Below, piece after piece: positions 44,512 through 56,619 of a stretch of 64,000 nt of DNA; position 1 is the first letter of the stretch; each line of letters begins with the position of its first letter. This DNA comes from Cryptomeria japonica (lineage: Eukaryota; Streptophyta; Pinopsida; Cupressales; Cupressaceae). Location of the stretch: positions 878,885,220 to 878,949,219 of the forward strand of contig NC_081409.1 in NCBI RefSeq assembly GCF_030272615.1, written 5' to 3'. Below the pieces are notes generated by a model that searched no databases, had not been told where the DNA came from, and saw only the letters and a program-made list of their open reading frames with translations. A program made the position numbers and the translations under genes.

Positions 44512-46170
44512 TGTAGCATCGTAAATTGTACGCACTTGCTAGGGTGGTACAATTTCACACCTAGTTTAGCACCCGCCTTGGCGCATTTTGCATTTTGCAT
44601 TGCATTTCCCCTTTAGCACTTAATTAATTAAATTAATTAGGTCTAAGGTCCTATTTTATCATCTCCCATATCATAAAGTTGGGCCCTTTCATTAAAGTGT
44701 GCCCCTTTCATTTTGTTCCTCCTATACATCATTTAATCAAAAACCCTAATTAGGTCCTATTTCGAGCTTGGGGGCTTGATTTCGGGGGTCAAAACATCTC
44801 GAAATCACCTGTAACTTCAGGATTCGCTCTAAAATCATCATATCCGACGGCCCTAAAAATTTGGTGAAAAGTTGTCGGGACCATGGCACCCGGAGTGCAA
44901 CATGGTCCCGGACATTTTTCCCGAAATTTTGGGAGCGCGAACCAATCATAAAATAAAGCTTAACCCCAAGAAATTGGCGGGAGATTCAATCTCTAAGTCG
45001 GCCTAAAGTCGAAATTAAGACCTAGGGTTTCATATATAAGAGCTCTCTTTCTTCATTTGAAAGGATCTGATTTTTGGTTTGGAGGACCTTCTATGCAGCG
45101 AAAGAGTAGATCTTTGAAGACTTCAATAACATTCAACATCCATCCATCAAGCATTCATCAATTTCATTCATTTAGGGCTTGGGAGACATTGAAGAACAAT
45201 AGGAGATTACCGACTGAAGATTGGCTTGTACTCCTCCCTTGAGGGTTGGGTATGATTTCATGTTGTTTTCATGTCTTTGCATAAGCTTCAATATATCCTG
45301 TATTCATGCTTTGGATCACTTTGCATCTTGATTTAGAGCATTTACATTATCATTTACAAGCAATTAGGGTTTACTTTCTAGGTTGCTCTAGTTTGCTTTC
45401 TTGCATTTAAGGACCTTGCACACACACTAGGTCTGCACACACAATACATTTTACAATACAACTTGGCTATTCATGGAGGTGGAAATCACCGAAGCGGTGG
45501 TTTGACTAAGGCAAAACCCTATATAGCCGCCCACCACACCTTTTCAGATATAAGTGCAGGTTTTGGAATCCGGACGACACCGCAAGTTACAGATCCAGAA
45601 GAAGCAGACGGAGACCAAACTTCACACCAAATCTCAGAGCAAAAGACCAGGACAGGGGCGTGGGGCACCCTGGTCCTGCCAGGACAGGGGCGCTAGGCAC
45701 CCTGGTCCCTGGGACAGGGGCGCTGGGCGCCCTGGTCCTCCTGACAGACAACAGTTTCAGCATTTTTGACAGCTTTGAAAAACAACAGTTTTCGGAGCAG
45801 TTTCAGGGGCAGAATCAGGACAGTGGCGCCCGCCCCCATCCCGAACATTTTCAGTCAGATTTTAACTCCGGGTATGCATTTACGTTCTTGTCTTGTCCTT
45901 ATGTTTACAGATTTCCATTGTTTAAGTTCAATTCTGCAATCTTGTTATTAGTTCATACTTGCACTTTGGGGTTAGGGATTGAACTTGCATCATTTCATCT
46001 TTCAATTACAACAAAGGAATAGAAACCCTAATAGGTAGCCCGTGGCTCTCTCTTTCACAAAAAGAAGTAGCCAATTGTGTGATACCTCTAGGCTCTTTCG
46101 TATTCCACAAGTGTGTGGTTGAAAGTGAGATTAGGGCATGTTTGCTTAGTGTCACTTTTTCTCCCACACA
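44512..46170 (+). repeat. E3 3' LTR
   Basis: 1,659 bp, TGTAGCATCG to CCCACACA, followed by the CCAAC duplication. It is 28 bp longer than the 5' LTR because of one additional GC-rich unit (about +30 bp near 45700) and a small deletion near 45830. Confidence 0.97.
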
Positions 46171-47440
46171 CCAACTCTCATCTTACCTAGCTTCTACGTA
46201 TGTCTTTGGCTCAATTTGAGATAGGAAATAGTAATTCACTTGTTCACTAGATTTTGCAAGTCTTCTTCTTATCTAAATACCTTTTCTCTTGTCTCCAATA
46301 ATCTAATTTTCTAAATTATTTTTTTGTACATACTTTGATGGTGTTTTAGGAGCTAGTTTAGTTTCTTCTTCTTCTATACTAGTCTCCTCTTTTGGATCAA
46401 CTTTCTCTTTTGCAGTGATAGACATAATTTATATCTCAGTCTCAAGTCTAGATACTATAGCCTCTTATTATAACACTAGTAAGCCTTTCTATTTGTAGAA
46501 TATACCAAAAGTGTTCCTTCATATACTCTTGCATCAAAACTTCTTAAATCTTCTTCATCTCTCTCTTTATGTAGCACTTACTTCTAAATATTTTGAAGTT
46601 TTTAATTGTAGGACATCTTCCATTCCAAATTTCATAAGGTGTCTTTGTGTGATTCACTCTAATTTGTACCATGTTAAGAAAATAAACAATAATTTGGAAA
46701 TATTCTTTCCAATACACATTAGCTAGGTTAGCATCTTTCAAAATAGTTCTAGCCATCTCAACAACAACCCTATTTTTCTGTTCAACTACACCATACTGCT
46801 GGGAAGTCTTCAGAGCAAAAAAATGCCTCCTAATAACATGTCCTTCACAAAAATTATCAAATTCATTTGTGTAAAGTCTCCTCCTTTATCAAACCTCAGG
46901 CATTTGATTCTACTATCTATTTGATTCTCAACCACTGACTTGAATAGTTTAAATCTATTTAATGCTTCAGATTTTTCTCTCAAGAAAGTAACCCATGTCA
47001 TTCTAGAGTAATCATAAATAAGTAAGATAAAATACCTTTCTCCTCTTAGCCCTCTTTTCCTTGTAGGTTCACACAGATCTGTATGAACCAAGTCCAATGG
47101 TTGTGAAGTAGCATACTCATTTTTTTTAATCTCCTCTTTGTTTTCTTTCCCAACTGACATTCCATATATAAAACTATTCTTGACCATGTTATCAAAGTTG
47201 ACATGTCCCATTCTTTTGTATCACAACCAACATTCGCTTCTTTGTGCCAAGAAACAACAACTTACACTGTTATCCTCCACATAGTAGAGATTTCCATTGG
47301 TCCTAATACCTTCTGCAACTAGTCTTTTGGACCCTCCTTTCCTAATTTCACATCCAGTTGCATGAAATATGACCTTATAACCTTTGCTACACATCTAAAT
47401 CATACTTAACAGGTTATGTCTCTGATCTTTAACATAATAA
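46171..47440 (-). pseudogene. pol: E1 integrase, decayed
   Basis: The piece 47211-46810 has the end of the pre-integrase region (MGHVNFDNMVKNS) and the catalytic core: LDLVHTDLCEP (first Asp), YFILLIYDYSRMTWVTFLRE and LRFDKGGDF (second Asp; the usual form is RSDNGGEF). The piece 46756-46544 gives MARTILKDANLANVYWKE and TKTPYEIWNGRCPTIKNF, the standard copia core end. The catalytic Glu region falls in a frame-shifted part. Integrase ahead of RT fixes the superfamily as Ty1/copia. Confidence 0.95.
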
Positions 47441-47520
47441 ATATCAGTTTTATGCTTACCATAAATAGAGATACTTCCTTTTCCACAAATAGGTGTAGCT
47501 TCCTCTCATGCAAACTTAAC

Positions 47521-47724
47521 TCACCCACCATCATATTTCTCAAGTTCAATAAGCTTACCTCTATCATTGTTCATATGATTTGAACATCCAAAGTTAATTA
47601 TCCATGCTTTTGGTTCCACTTTTGCATGTAGTGTAGTCTTCACACTCATTGGTTTCTCTTTATTCTTCACATCTTCTAAACTTCCATAACATTCAATAGT
47701 TTTTTCTTCTATAGCTAGGAACAA
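47521..47724 (-). pseudogene. pol: E1 protease region, decayed
   Basis: AWIINFGCSNHMNNDRGKLI corresponds to the copia protease start (W-I-x-D-S-G-C-S-x-H-M-T). The catalytic Asp-Ser is replaced by Asn-Phe, so it would be inactive. Confidence 0.88.
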
Positions 47725-47809
47725 ATGTTCTTCATTTGAGTCATCACCATCTTCTTCTTTGGATGAGTAGGTCTTTGTTGAACAAAAACTCTAATTTTTC
47801 TTATCTCTA

Positions 47810-48690
47810 TCATCTCTTCTCTTTGTCATTCTCTCTATAGTTCTTCTTTCCTTTGTTATCATCATTAGGTATTCTACCATAATCATCTTTATACACACAT
47901 CTAAAGGCATAATGATAAATTCTTCCATAATTAAAACATTTTAGAGGTAACTTACCTTTATACTTTCTATTTCCTCTCTTCAATCTTCTTACAAAGTTTG
48001 CTTCAATATCCTCCATGTCTTGATTTTCTCCTAGTTCTTCTTCAAGCTTCTTTGTAACTTTGAATATTGCTTCTTTTCTTTCCTTTTTGATGTCATCTAA
48101 TTCAACAATCTAAAAGGCAAAGAGTGAACCAAGGAGTTGATCCATAATGTAATTTTCATATCATGACTTTCCTCAATAGCATACTTCTTAGGTTTATAGC
48201 TTTAGTGCAATGTTGCCATTATCTTCCTAAAAACTTCACTTTCTTCTAGCGTTCCACTAATACCTCTAAGTACATTTATAATTTCATTCACTCGATGAAT
48301 ATAGCCTTGAATGTTTTCATCATTAGACATCATCATATTCTAAAACTTGTTCTTTAGATTTGTAATCTTAGCTTGCTTTATCTTTTCATCACCTTCAAAT
48401 ATACTCTTCAACTTTTCTCAAATTTCTTTAGCTGCCTTCACACCTATATTTTCTCTAAGCACTACATCATTCAAAAAAGTGACAATTGCAACTGTAGCCT
48501 TTGCATTATTCTCATATACTTTGATTTCTTCTAGAGTCTTTGGACCATTCTAAGGAGTAGTATATCCATTCTTAAAGCTATCCCATATTTCAACCAGAAT
48601 AGTTGCTAAGTGATATTCCATTCTTTCATTTTAATAAGTGTAATTTGTATCATCAAACTTTGGAGCCTTGTATGTAAAATCATGTGGCAT
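47810..48690 (-). pseudogene. gag: E1 Gag, decayed
   Basis: From the ATG at 48690 the translation starts MPHDFTYKAPKFDDTNYTY, typical of copia Gag (DUF4219/UBN2 type), continues with KVYENNAKATVAIVTFLND and ENIQGYIHRVNEI, and ends in a zinc knuckle CFNYGRIYHYAFRC whose second Cys is Tyr. Stops are frequent. The start lies about 45 bp after the primer site. Confidence 0.88.
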
Positions 48691-48733
48691 CCTAGATCTT
48701 CCTCAAGTGGTTAAGCTTCTCAAGAGGAACCTT

Positions 48734-48745
48734 TCTCTGATACCA
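48734..48745 (-). promoter_or_regulatory. E1 primer-binding site (initiator tRNA-Met)
   Basis: TGGTATCAGAGA on the minus strand matches the copia initiator-Met site TGGTATCAGAGC in 11 of 12 bases, five bases after the LTR end. Confidence 0.93.
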
Positions 48746-48750
48746 ATTAT

Positions 48751-49192
48751 TGAATACACCATAGGACTAAGAAGGGGGCGAGTCAATCCAAACCTCAAAA
48801 TTTCTTAATTTTTAATCTTTAAATTTCAAAACACACACTACATAATCACAACAGTAATAAATCATAAAAGCACAAATCACAACAAACACCTGAACATTAT
48901 ATTTATGTAGAAAACACTAAGTAGGGAAAAACTAGGGTGAGAATCACACTCACGATATGAATATAATTTGTGTCAATGTTGCCTTTGAAACACACTACCC
49001 TTGAGAGGACTTGCAAAACTAAGGAACACAACCTTAGGGAAAGATACAAATGACTTGCAAAACTAAGAAACATTGTCTCTAGGAAAGATACAAAAACCTA
49101 CCAAGAAACACACTATCTCTCAGCAGAGAAAGGAATAGCTGAATTGAAAAGAACAAGATCTCGTAATCATCAAATTATCCCTAAACCACTAT
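48751..49192 (-). repeat. E1 5' LTR, proximal part
   Basis: It aligns with 10921-11358 (for example ATAATCACAACA(A/G)TAATAAATC). It ends at the CTAT duplication of the inverted-repeat element. Confidence 0.93.
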
Positions 49193-50185
49193 GGGTGAAT
49201 TCACAATACTGGTTCCCACTTTTTGACCAACTTTGACACTTAGATGAATATTTTGAAAAAAACCTTCACTTTCCAACACCTATAACTTTTAAACCGTTAA
49301 GAATTTGAAGATGATATAAACTAGTGATTTTTAGCATCTTGTTTGTAGATTCTAAATATATTTTTTTTCAAATTTGTTTGAATAAAATTTTATTGATTTT
49401 TCCATCTCCCTCAAAAAATAGTTTTTTACAGCAAACAAAATTTTTTCAGAGCGATGTGTATCCCGAAACACATAATTTTTTTTCTATAAATGATAAAAAC
49501 TTAATTCTTTTGAATTTTGGTTTGTAACATCAATACCCAAGGCATGCAGTTGGTTTGATAGTGATATGTTGAATATTTTTCATTTTATTAAGTTTTGAAG
49601 TTCGACTAATTATAATTCAGATATAGGTGTACGTTTGAACACATAACTTGTTCTATATATATCAAAATTCAATTTTCTTTTTTTTTAAAGAAAGAAAACA
49701 CCAATACCTAGTGCATAGATATTTTCAGAATTTTTTGAATTAGTTTACTATTTTTCCCAATGCATTGAACAAAGAAGTTCATGTTCGGCGAAAAACCTAC
49801 ATTCATAAGAAATAAAATAAAAATATATTAATGAAATTAAATATATTAAAAGTTATACTATTTGGAAAGCTTATAATAAGGACTAAATACTTTTTAAAAA
49901 AAACTTCTAAATGAATTAATTTGACCCCCCAAAAGCTAATGTAAAATTGATTTTCTATCAGCATTTGATAGATGCAAAGGAGACTCCATTGCGAGTATGA
50001 TTTAGAAGTAGAGAGGTTCTATCCAAGAAATTTTGATCTAAGAGCCTTTGATTTAACTCTCTTCAATTAATTACTTCAAATGAGACCTCTTAAAGCTTAA
50101 ATCATTATATTTTTAAAAAAATGTACGATTTCAGCAAAAATCAAGACGTACCAAAAAGTGGGAACCAGCTTTGTGAGTTCACCCC
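49193..50185. mobile_element. 993-bp inverted-repeat DNA transposon (MITE-like)
   Basis: It is absent from the other E1 LTR. Ends are inverted repeats of about 33 bp: GGGTGAATTCACAATACTGG at the left against the complement of the right end, GGGTGAACTCACAAAGCTGG, both followed by TTCCCACTTTTTG. Flanks CTAT (49189-49192 and 50186-50189) form a 4-bp duplication; the empty site in the other LTR is CTGT. The interior is AT-rich and non-coding, so it would need a transposase in trans. Four-base duplications and GGGTG ends do not fit the common plant superfamilies cleanly. Confidence 0.92.
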
Positions 50186-50658
50186 TATATCAAGCAACCA
50201 ATATCATGGAAAACACATCTAACTTTAAACACTACCTCAAAACACTATCATACTGAAGATATCATCACCAAAGCTATTCAACATTGACATTCACACATCT
50301 CCAACACCAAATTTGCTTGCAAATTGTTCACATCTATTGCACATAAATTCACACATCCCATATCATCACTGCTTTATATACAAGATTATTCATTAAAACC
50401 CTTGACTAGGTCAGCCATAGACAAAATAAACAATATTACATAAATTGGCTACTTGGACCTAAAATATTGATTCTATCCCACTCCAGGAGATAGAGAGGAC
50501 CCAAATACATCCAGCACATCCTTTTCAAATTATTCTAATAACATTCATACCTCAACACATCCTTCGAGGTTGACATCAAATGAAATGTGTAAATAAACAT
50601 TAAACTACATTAACTAGTCAGCCCAAAGCTATCCTCCAATGCAAATTGAACAACACAG
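50186..50658 (-). repeat. E1 5' LTR, middle part
   Basis: It aligns with 11359-11840 (ATCAAGCAACCAATATCATG onward). It ends at the CACAG duplication of E2. Confidence 0.92.
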
Positions 50659-51748
50659 TGTTGGCTTGATGATGATTGTAATGGATAACTTCATCATATG
50701 TTGTCATTGATGAAACAGATACACACACATATGTTCATATTGTCTACTAATGTGACTTCAAAGTTGTTTATACTACAACTAGTATACTAGAGGTTTATAT
50801 CTATCCGGTATATACATGGAGACAACCAGTGGTTATATGTAACTCAACATCTACATGAAGATCCAGTGGAGATTATCATAGGAGCATCAAAGGATGAACG
50901 GTTTTATAAGTTTAACTCCAATCGGTATTGTTGTTCCAACCGATATTTATTGATTATGTGATGAGTTATCACTAGTCATGATGAGTTATCCTTACCGACA
51001 ATTTTGGCGGTATTTTTGTGATGAGTTATGATTGTTTGACTAGATACACTACACCTAGGAAATTGTGTTATGATTTCTAGAGGCCGACATGAAATCTAAA
51101 TATCTATATATTGACATCAAAATGAATTATTTTGTATGAGTGAAAGAGATATGTTATATGCAAAGACCGAAGTATTAAGTTCCAGAAGCATGTTGGCAAT
51201 GAAGTATTGAGTGCGCAGAAGAGGAACAATACAAGCAAGTTGTGCTACTACTAGATCACACCACTTGTTGTTTTCTAATCACTACAACGGTCAAATCCCC
51301 TAATCGGGTAAGCTCTAACAAGCTTTATTGTACAAATCCTCTAACCAGGTGATCCATTAGTTTAGATTCAGAAATCCTCTACTGAGGTTATTCCTTACAG
51401 GGTACTACCTTTTACAAGGTATATATTTTAAGTAAGGTTTGGTATCTTTAACTGGATTCACTCCTAGCAGAGCACTTTGTAGACCTTATTCGGTCAGTTA
51501 TCTATTACTGTAGATAGTTAACTTGTGAGTCCCATCTCACTGTGGTTTTTACCTATTTGGGTTTTCCATGTATAAACACTTGTGTTATGGTGGATGTTTT
51601 ACTTATTGTGGATGTTATTATATCATTTTGGATTATATGCTTATTGTTTAACAAACTTGTTAAGTTTATCTACCGACCAGTGTTTAAAGTAGTATTGTTT
51701 TTGGTGTAATTGATTCACTCCCCTTCTCGGTGCTTTACTGGTCCATCA
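50659..51748 (+). repeat. E2 5' LTR
   Basis: TG...CA ended, aligned over its full length to 56173-56465 plus 60399-61196. A TATAAA at 51571-51576 (ATATAAAC in the other LTR at about 61018) is the likely promoter, leaving a short R-U5 of about 150 bp. Confidence 0.95.
51571..51576 (+). promoter_or_regulatory. TATA box in the E2 LTR
   Basis: TATAAA about 175 bp before the LTR end, conserved in the partner LTR. Confidence 0.55.
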
Positions 51749-51750
51749 AT

Positions 51751-51766
51751 TGGTATCAAAACCTAA
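51751..51766 (+). promoter_or_regulatory. E2 primer-binding site
   Basis: TGGTATCAAAACCTAA, two bases after the LTR. The first eight bases match the initiator-Met site (TGGTATCAGAGC); G-to-A changes lie in the rest. Confidence 0.85.
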
Positions 51767-51810
51767 CTTATTTAAAGCCTAATTGCTTGGAAGGAAACCC
51801 TAAAGCTACC

Positions 51811-53106
51811 ATGGGGGATATGAGCTACTTTGATATGGCTATAGAGATTGAGGCTAGTAGGAATGAGCTTGAAACCCTAAGGGTTAAACTAAATGCTTCT
51901 CAAGTCAAAAGGAGAGAGATAATTGAACAACTGCTAGAAATATTTGATAATAGTTCTTCAGATGAGGCCAATATTGATGCTTTGGCTGAGGAAGTTGAAA
52001 ATCTAAATGGTGAAAAGCTAAATCTAAGGAGAGAGCTAGAAGGTCTTACTATTTGCATGAGTCAGAAACTGGAAGCCAGGAAAACTACTGAAGATCTCAT
52101 CAAAGAAAGAGATCATGAGATTGCCAAGATTAAGCGAGAGAATGCTACTTTGCATGAGCATTTGAATGCAGAGAGAGTAGAAAAAGAAAACTTGCAGGTA
52201 GATCTTGAATTAGCATCATATTTGAGAGAGAACCTGTAAAAACATAATGAAGATCTCACCAGATAGCTCACTGAAGCAAATGGGAAATTGGAAAAGTTCA
52301 ACAAGAGCTCTACCTTGCTGGAAGAGAAAATTTAATCACAAAGGATGAATGGTGATACCTCTGGACTTGGTTTTCACACATCTAAAAAAGGAGAATCTTC
52401 TGGTACAAAGAGCAACATTCATAAGAACAAAACTTCTCCTAAGGCTAAAAAGCCTATCAGTAAGGAGGTCTTTAAACCTGTTTGTTTTGTTTGTCATAAA
52501 CCTGGTCACATTGCAAATGTTTGTAGAAACAAACCTAATGGAAATATAGGCTACAATACTAATGCTAGGTATGTGTCCAAGAAATTTGAAGGTCATTGCT
52601 TCACATGTAAAATGTATGGACATAGATCAGTTGAATGCAGATATGGAGCAAATAATCAACCACTGCATATGCATCCAAGATCAAATGGCAACTGGATGAG
52701 AAATTATGACAACCGGGGTAACATGAACTGGCAAAGACCCTACAACAACCGGTTTAGTCCATTTGAAATGGAAAAGGTAACACATGTCATTTGCACCATC
52801 TATAACAACTTTCCTCATGTGGCTATGAATTACATAAGAAGAACTGGGAGAGGTAATGCAGGACCTTGGAGATCATCTGGAATGTCTTGCTATCATTGTC
52901 ATAAATCAGGACACATGGCATTTTTTTGTAGATCCAGAAAGAGAAACCCAGTCAATCATTCTAAAGATCAAAAAGGAAAGCAGAAAGTTAATGTTGAAGA
53001 AACCAGAGAAGAAATTAATCGAATATGGAAGAAGAAAAGTGATGATTTACCTGGAGAAGAAACTAATCCTTCACCCAGTATGGAGAATCTTGCATTGGTG
53101 AATTAA
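51811..53106 (+). pseudogene. gag: E2 Gag-like protein: coiled coil plus three zinc knuckles
   Basis: One frame from MGDMSYFDM to the stop at 53104, with three in-frame stops near 52237, 52264 and 52336, each one C-to-T change from CAG or CAA, and no frameshift. Residues 10 to about 180 are a long charged coiled coil. Three CX2CX4HX4C knuckles follow: CFVCHKPGHIANVC, CFTCKMYGHRSVEC and CYHCHKSGHMAFFC, the last after a Gly/Arg/Asn-rich linker. They would bind RNA during packaging. The usual N-terminal capsid domain of copia Gag is missing. Three knuckles with a coiled coil is an uncommon layout. Confidence 0.85.
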
Positions 53107-53556
53107 GCCTTTTCAATATGGCTAAGGGGAGCATAATGGTAAAATCCACTTCCAAACCCCTTGAGATGAATGAGTGGTAAGATAATTTGAATGCATGAAA
53201 TTTTGATAACTTTTTGTCAAATGGTTATCAACCGGTTTTACAACTATGTATCAAGTGGTGTAATTAGGGTTTGTAACCCTAATGGGTGAGCATTTAGTAC
53301 AGTAGGTAAAAAGGATAAAATCAAGTTTTACTTTATTATTTTTACCCTAATGCATTCGAGAAAGAATTTTTGAGGGCTTGCAGAGCTAAGAAAGGATTTT
53401 AGTCAAAGTTGTATTGTGATTTGAGTGAGCAAGTTGATTTTAAGGTTGGTGAAGATTGAATTGGTGCGCACTTGAGTATTCAACCAGTAAACAAGGCAGA
53501 CGCGTGAAATAAGGTATTTCTTTGAAAAATCTTGCTTCGAATCTAGTTTATTTGAA
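53107..53556 (+). other. E2 spacer between gag and second ORF
   Basis: No coding content. It holds short lines of the GGTTATCAACCGGTTTTAC type. It could carry an intron or leader for the downstream ORF. Confidence 0.5.
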
Positions 53557-55917
53557 ATGGAATCGTCTTCTAAACCAGTAGAGAAATTGATGATTAAATC
53601 TGAACCTATGGAAGTTTAAAGGCATAATGAATTGTGTCTTACAATGCTTTATCACAAGTTCCTAGTGGTGTCGTAGTGAAAGGAGATTTATCCAGCTACA
53701 TTGATTGCAAGATTGAGGATTTAGGATCATTGCCGATATATTCTTAGTTGATATATCTTTGCAATGAAAATAGAAAGATTCAACCCGAATATCTTAGGGT
53801 TTATGAGAAAGGTTTTCATAATGCAACTTATTTTCTTGAAGATTTTGGAGAGGAACATATGCGAATTGTTCTAAGTCACATTCATGGGGAAAACATGTAT
53901 TTATAAAGGACTCATACTATAATCAAGGAAGCTATTCAAGCTGGATTTGATTTTTACTCAACTGGTGAAGTACCTAAGCTGAGGCATATTTCAAAAGAGA
54001 CAGTAAGCACTCTAATCGAATCAATATTTGATGGGCATTATTTTTCTATCAATAACATAAAGGACCCAATGGTTAAGTTGGCAGCTATGGTTATAGGCTA
54101 CCAAATATTCTATTCTAGTAGAATGAATAGTGTTCCATTTGCAGCGGTTCATACTACTTATAAAATGATAGCTAAAAATGCTAATTATGACCTATGTGAG
54201 GCCATAAGGAGCCAATTAATGTTGAATCTTCAGTCTATCAAGAATGATAGCAGTCAAAAGTTTAAATTTGGACAATTGTTGATCAGTCTATTCTTTTATT
54301 TCTAGAATTTCCTACCAGGAATTGGTGATCTTGAATGGTCTAAGGATCTACCGGTATCTGCCTGGATTAAGAACAATATTAAGGCTACGAGGAACACCTT
54401 CTCTACTGCAATGAATAAATATTTCAATGAATTTCAGAAGAAAATGAGTATGAGAGTAAGATTGCCTAAGGACATGGTGAAAAAATTTGCTAAGGACATT
54501 ATTTTCACAGTTACCACTGATTTATGTTTGATGGAGGCTAATTAGTGGAAAGGTGCAACCTATTGAGACTGAGACTCATTAGATTGCTCGTAATATCCAA
54601 CGGATGGAAGAACTTATACATTTTTCTAAGGATGAGAAAGATACTGTTGATCGACTTGAAATGGATGAGGAAGAAATTGTGCAAGTTGATGTTGTCTATC
54701 ATGTCAAGAAGAAGGATGACACTATTATCCAATGAGTCATATTTGTTGATGATATTCAGGATGAAATAGATCTATCTGAAGACATTATTGCACTAGATAT
54801 GCTACCACCGAAAATTTCAAAATCATAGGTTACTAAAGTTGAGAAACTGGAAACTCAACCAAGAGTGGATATTCCACCTGCAAAGGAACATCTAGTGAAA
54901 CCCCAACTCCCACTGGTTTCACAGGACACTCAAAAGGAATCTGATGAAAAAGTTGATGCACAGATTTCTGAATAAGAGAAGGAGAAAGGCCAAGATAAAG
55001 AAAATATTGTTAAGTTAACATCTTCTGAACCGGTAAAAACATTAGTCATATAGCAGACTGATGAAGATGATGATGAATCATTAGGTATTTTAGGGCCTAT
55101 AATTGTTGACAATATGAGTGCATTTGAAATGATGAAGATTGCAATTGTCATGCAATCTAGGGCACACAAGAAGAGACTTAAAGAATAGAGAATAGAAGCA
55201 AAAACCATTAAGAATGTCGTGGATATTCTAACAAGTCTACTACCAAAAACTGCTACAGGGCATTTGACAACACCTATTAGAAAACTTGGTCAATTAGTTG
55301 CTGATACATCTGACCAAATTAAGTTCCTTGAAGAAGCATCACAAAATTATGCTGAGAATAGTTATAGGAAGAAGCATGGAGAGCAGCTTATGAAAGAGAT
55401 TGATACAAGAAAAATTGCTCTATCTCTTAATAAAGATTTATTAAGACAAGATATTGAAAAAGGAGGAAGAGATCTTGCATCTACTTCTAATGTTTTATTC
55501 TTTTATTCTGATATCAATAATAGGCAAACTGAAATAGAGCAAGAGATAGAAAAGATATGCAATGCATATGTACCACTTCAAGATTCTATTTTTGCTTTTG
55601 GCAGATCTATGGATGATTTGCAAAATAGGTTAGATACCTATGATCTTGAGAAAGAAAAAAGACTCTGGTCACTGAAAGAATTGAAGAGTGTACTCACATC
55701 CCAAGTGGACATACTGTAGAGAGCCTACAAGAATGTAGAAGCTATTTTGGCTACTCCAGAAACATGTAAACTTGATTCAATGGAAGAGTTCCATACTCGG
55801 GTTATGTCTACACTTGAGTTCACTAAGAACTTGTTGGAGACATGGGAACATGATCTTTCTCAATTGAAGAGAAACTTTAGTGCTATTTTTATGAGGCTAG
55901 CAATGCATGCATCTTGA
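53557..55917 (+). pseudogene. E2 second ORF: plant-mobile-like protein with coiled-coil tail
   Basis: It starts MESSSKPVEKLMIKSEPMEV and ends MHAS before TGA 55915. At least two frame changes and numerous stops interrupt it. The N-terminal start is like X (MEPSSSSSKK). The centre (53950-54540) is helix rich: KETVSTLIESIFDGHYFSIN, VKLAAMVIGYQIFYSS and LCEAIRSQLMLNLQSIKNDS, comparable in position and pattern to ADALNHGLEKLKGDLVNVHF of X. The middle is acidic. The last 230 residues (55219-55917) are a coiled coil with DIEKGGRDLASTSNVLFFYS. No catalytic motif is seen. Function unknown. It sits where the pol genes would be. Confidence 0.65.
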
Positions 55918-56004
55918 TTCAGGTTTTCAAGTTTTTGTATATGTAAAACATTTTGATACAAATTTTCTATATATATGTATTTTGCTTTTCAATTTGGCAT
56001 TGTT

Positions 56005-56172
56005 GTCAAAGGGGGAGTACAAATATGTATGTGTGTTTTGAAAATTTTGTATGTTGTATGTAGTAAGGGGGAGTATATGTATATGTATATGTGCATATTT
56101 TTTTTGTAAGCACACTTAGCGGTATTACTGTAAAATTTTCTAAGTGTTGCCATCAATGCCAAAGGGGGAGAT
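56005..56172 (+). promoter_or_regulatory. E2 polypurine tract and two upstream look-alikes
   Basis: AAAGGGGGAGAT at 56161-56172 directly precedes the 3' LTR. Similar AAAGGGGGAGTA lies at about 56009 and TAAGGGGGAGTA at about 56065. The 3' copy is the functional position. Confidence 0.85.
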
Positions 56173-56465
56173 TGTTTGCTTGATGATGATTGTATTGAAT
56201 AACTTCATCATATGTTGTCATTGATGAAACACATACACGCATATGTTCATATTGTCTACCAGTGTGACTTCAAAGTTGTTTATACTACAACTGGTATACT
56301 AGAGGTTTATATCTAACCAATATATACATGGTGACAACCGATATATACATGGAGACAACCAGTGGTTATACACAACTCGACATCTACATGAAGATCTAGC
56401 GGAGATTATCATAGGAGCATCAAAGGATAAACGGTATTATATGTTTAACTCTAACTGGTATTGTT
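56173..56465 (+). repeat. E2 3' LTR, first part
   Basis: It aligns with 50659-50935 of the 5' LTR and has a small internal duplication of ACCGATATATACATGG(A/T)GACAACC near 56320. It ends in the LINE target duplication. Confidence 0.93.
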
Positions 56466-56619
56466 TTTGATTAAAAAAAAGTAGGTTTTGAAGGGACCCC
56501 AAAACCATTTACAAGCTTAAAACAACAAAGCTGTGAGAAACAAAACAAAAGGAAAAAAATCAGCATAAAACCGAGAAAAGCCAGCAAAAGCCCCTGAAAG
56601 CCAGCAAGCCATCTAGGAA

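Larger units (their letters stand above)
37947..46170 (+). mobile_element. E3: young gypsy-related element without RT or integrase
   Basis: Two LTRs (37947-39577 and 44512-46170) are about 98% identical by eye. Target duplications CCAAC are perfect (37942-37946 and 46171-46175), and primer site, purine tract and one long ORF with a retropepsin domain lie between. The 4.9-kb interior contains no RT, RNase H or integrase sequence, so E3 is non-autonomous. It sits between the integrase and RT parts of E1. It shares its primer site and pre-protease motif with the Tat element E4, the likeliest type of helper. Confidence 0.97.
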
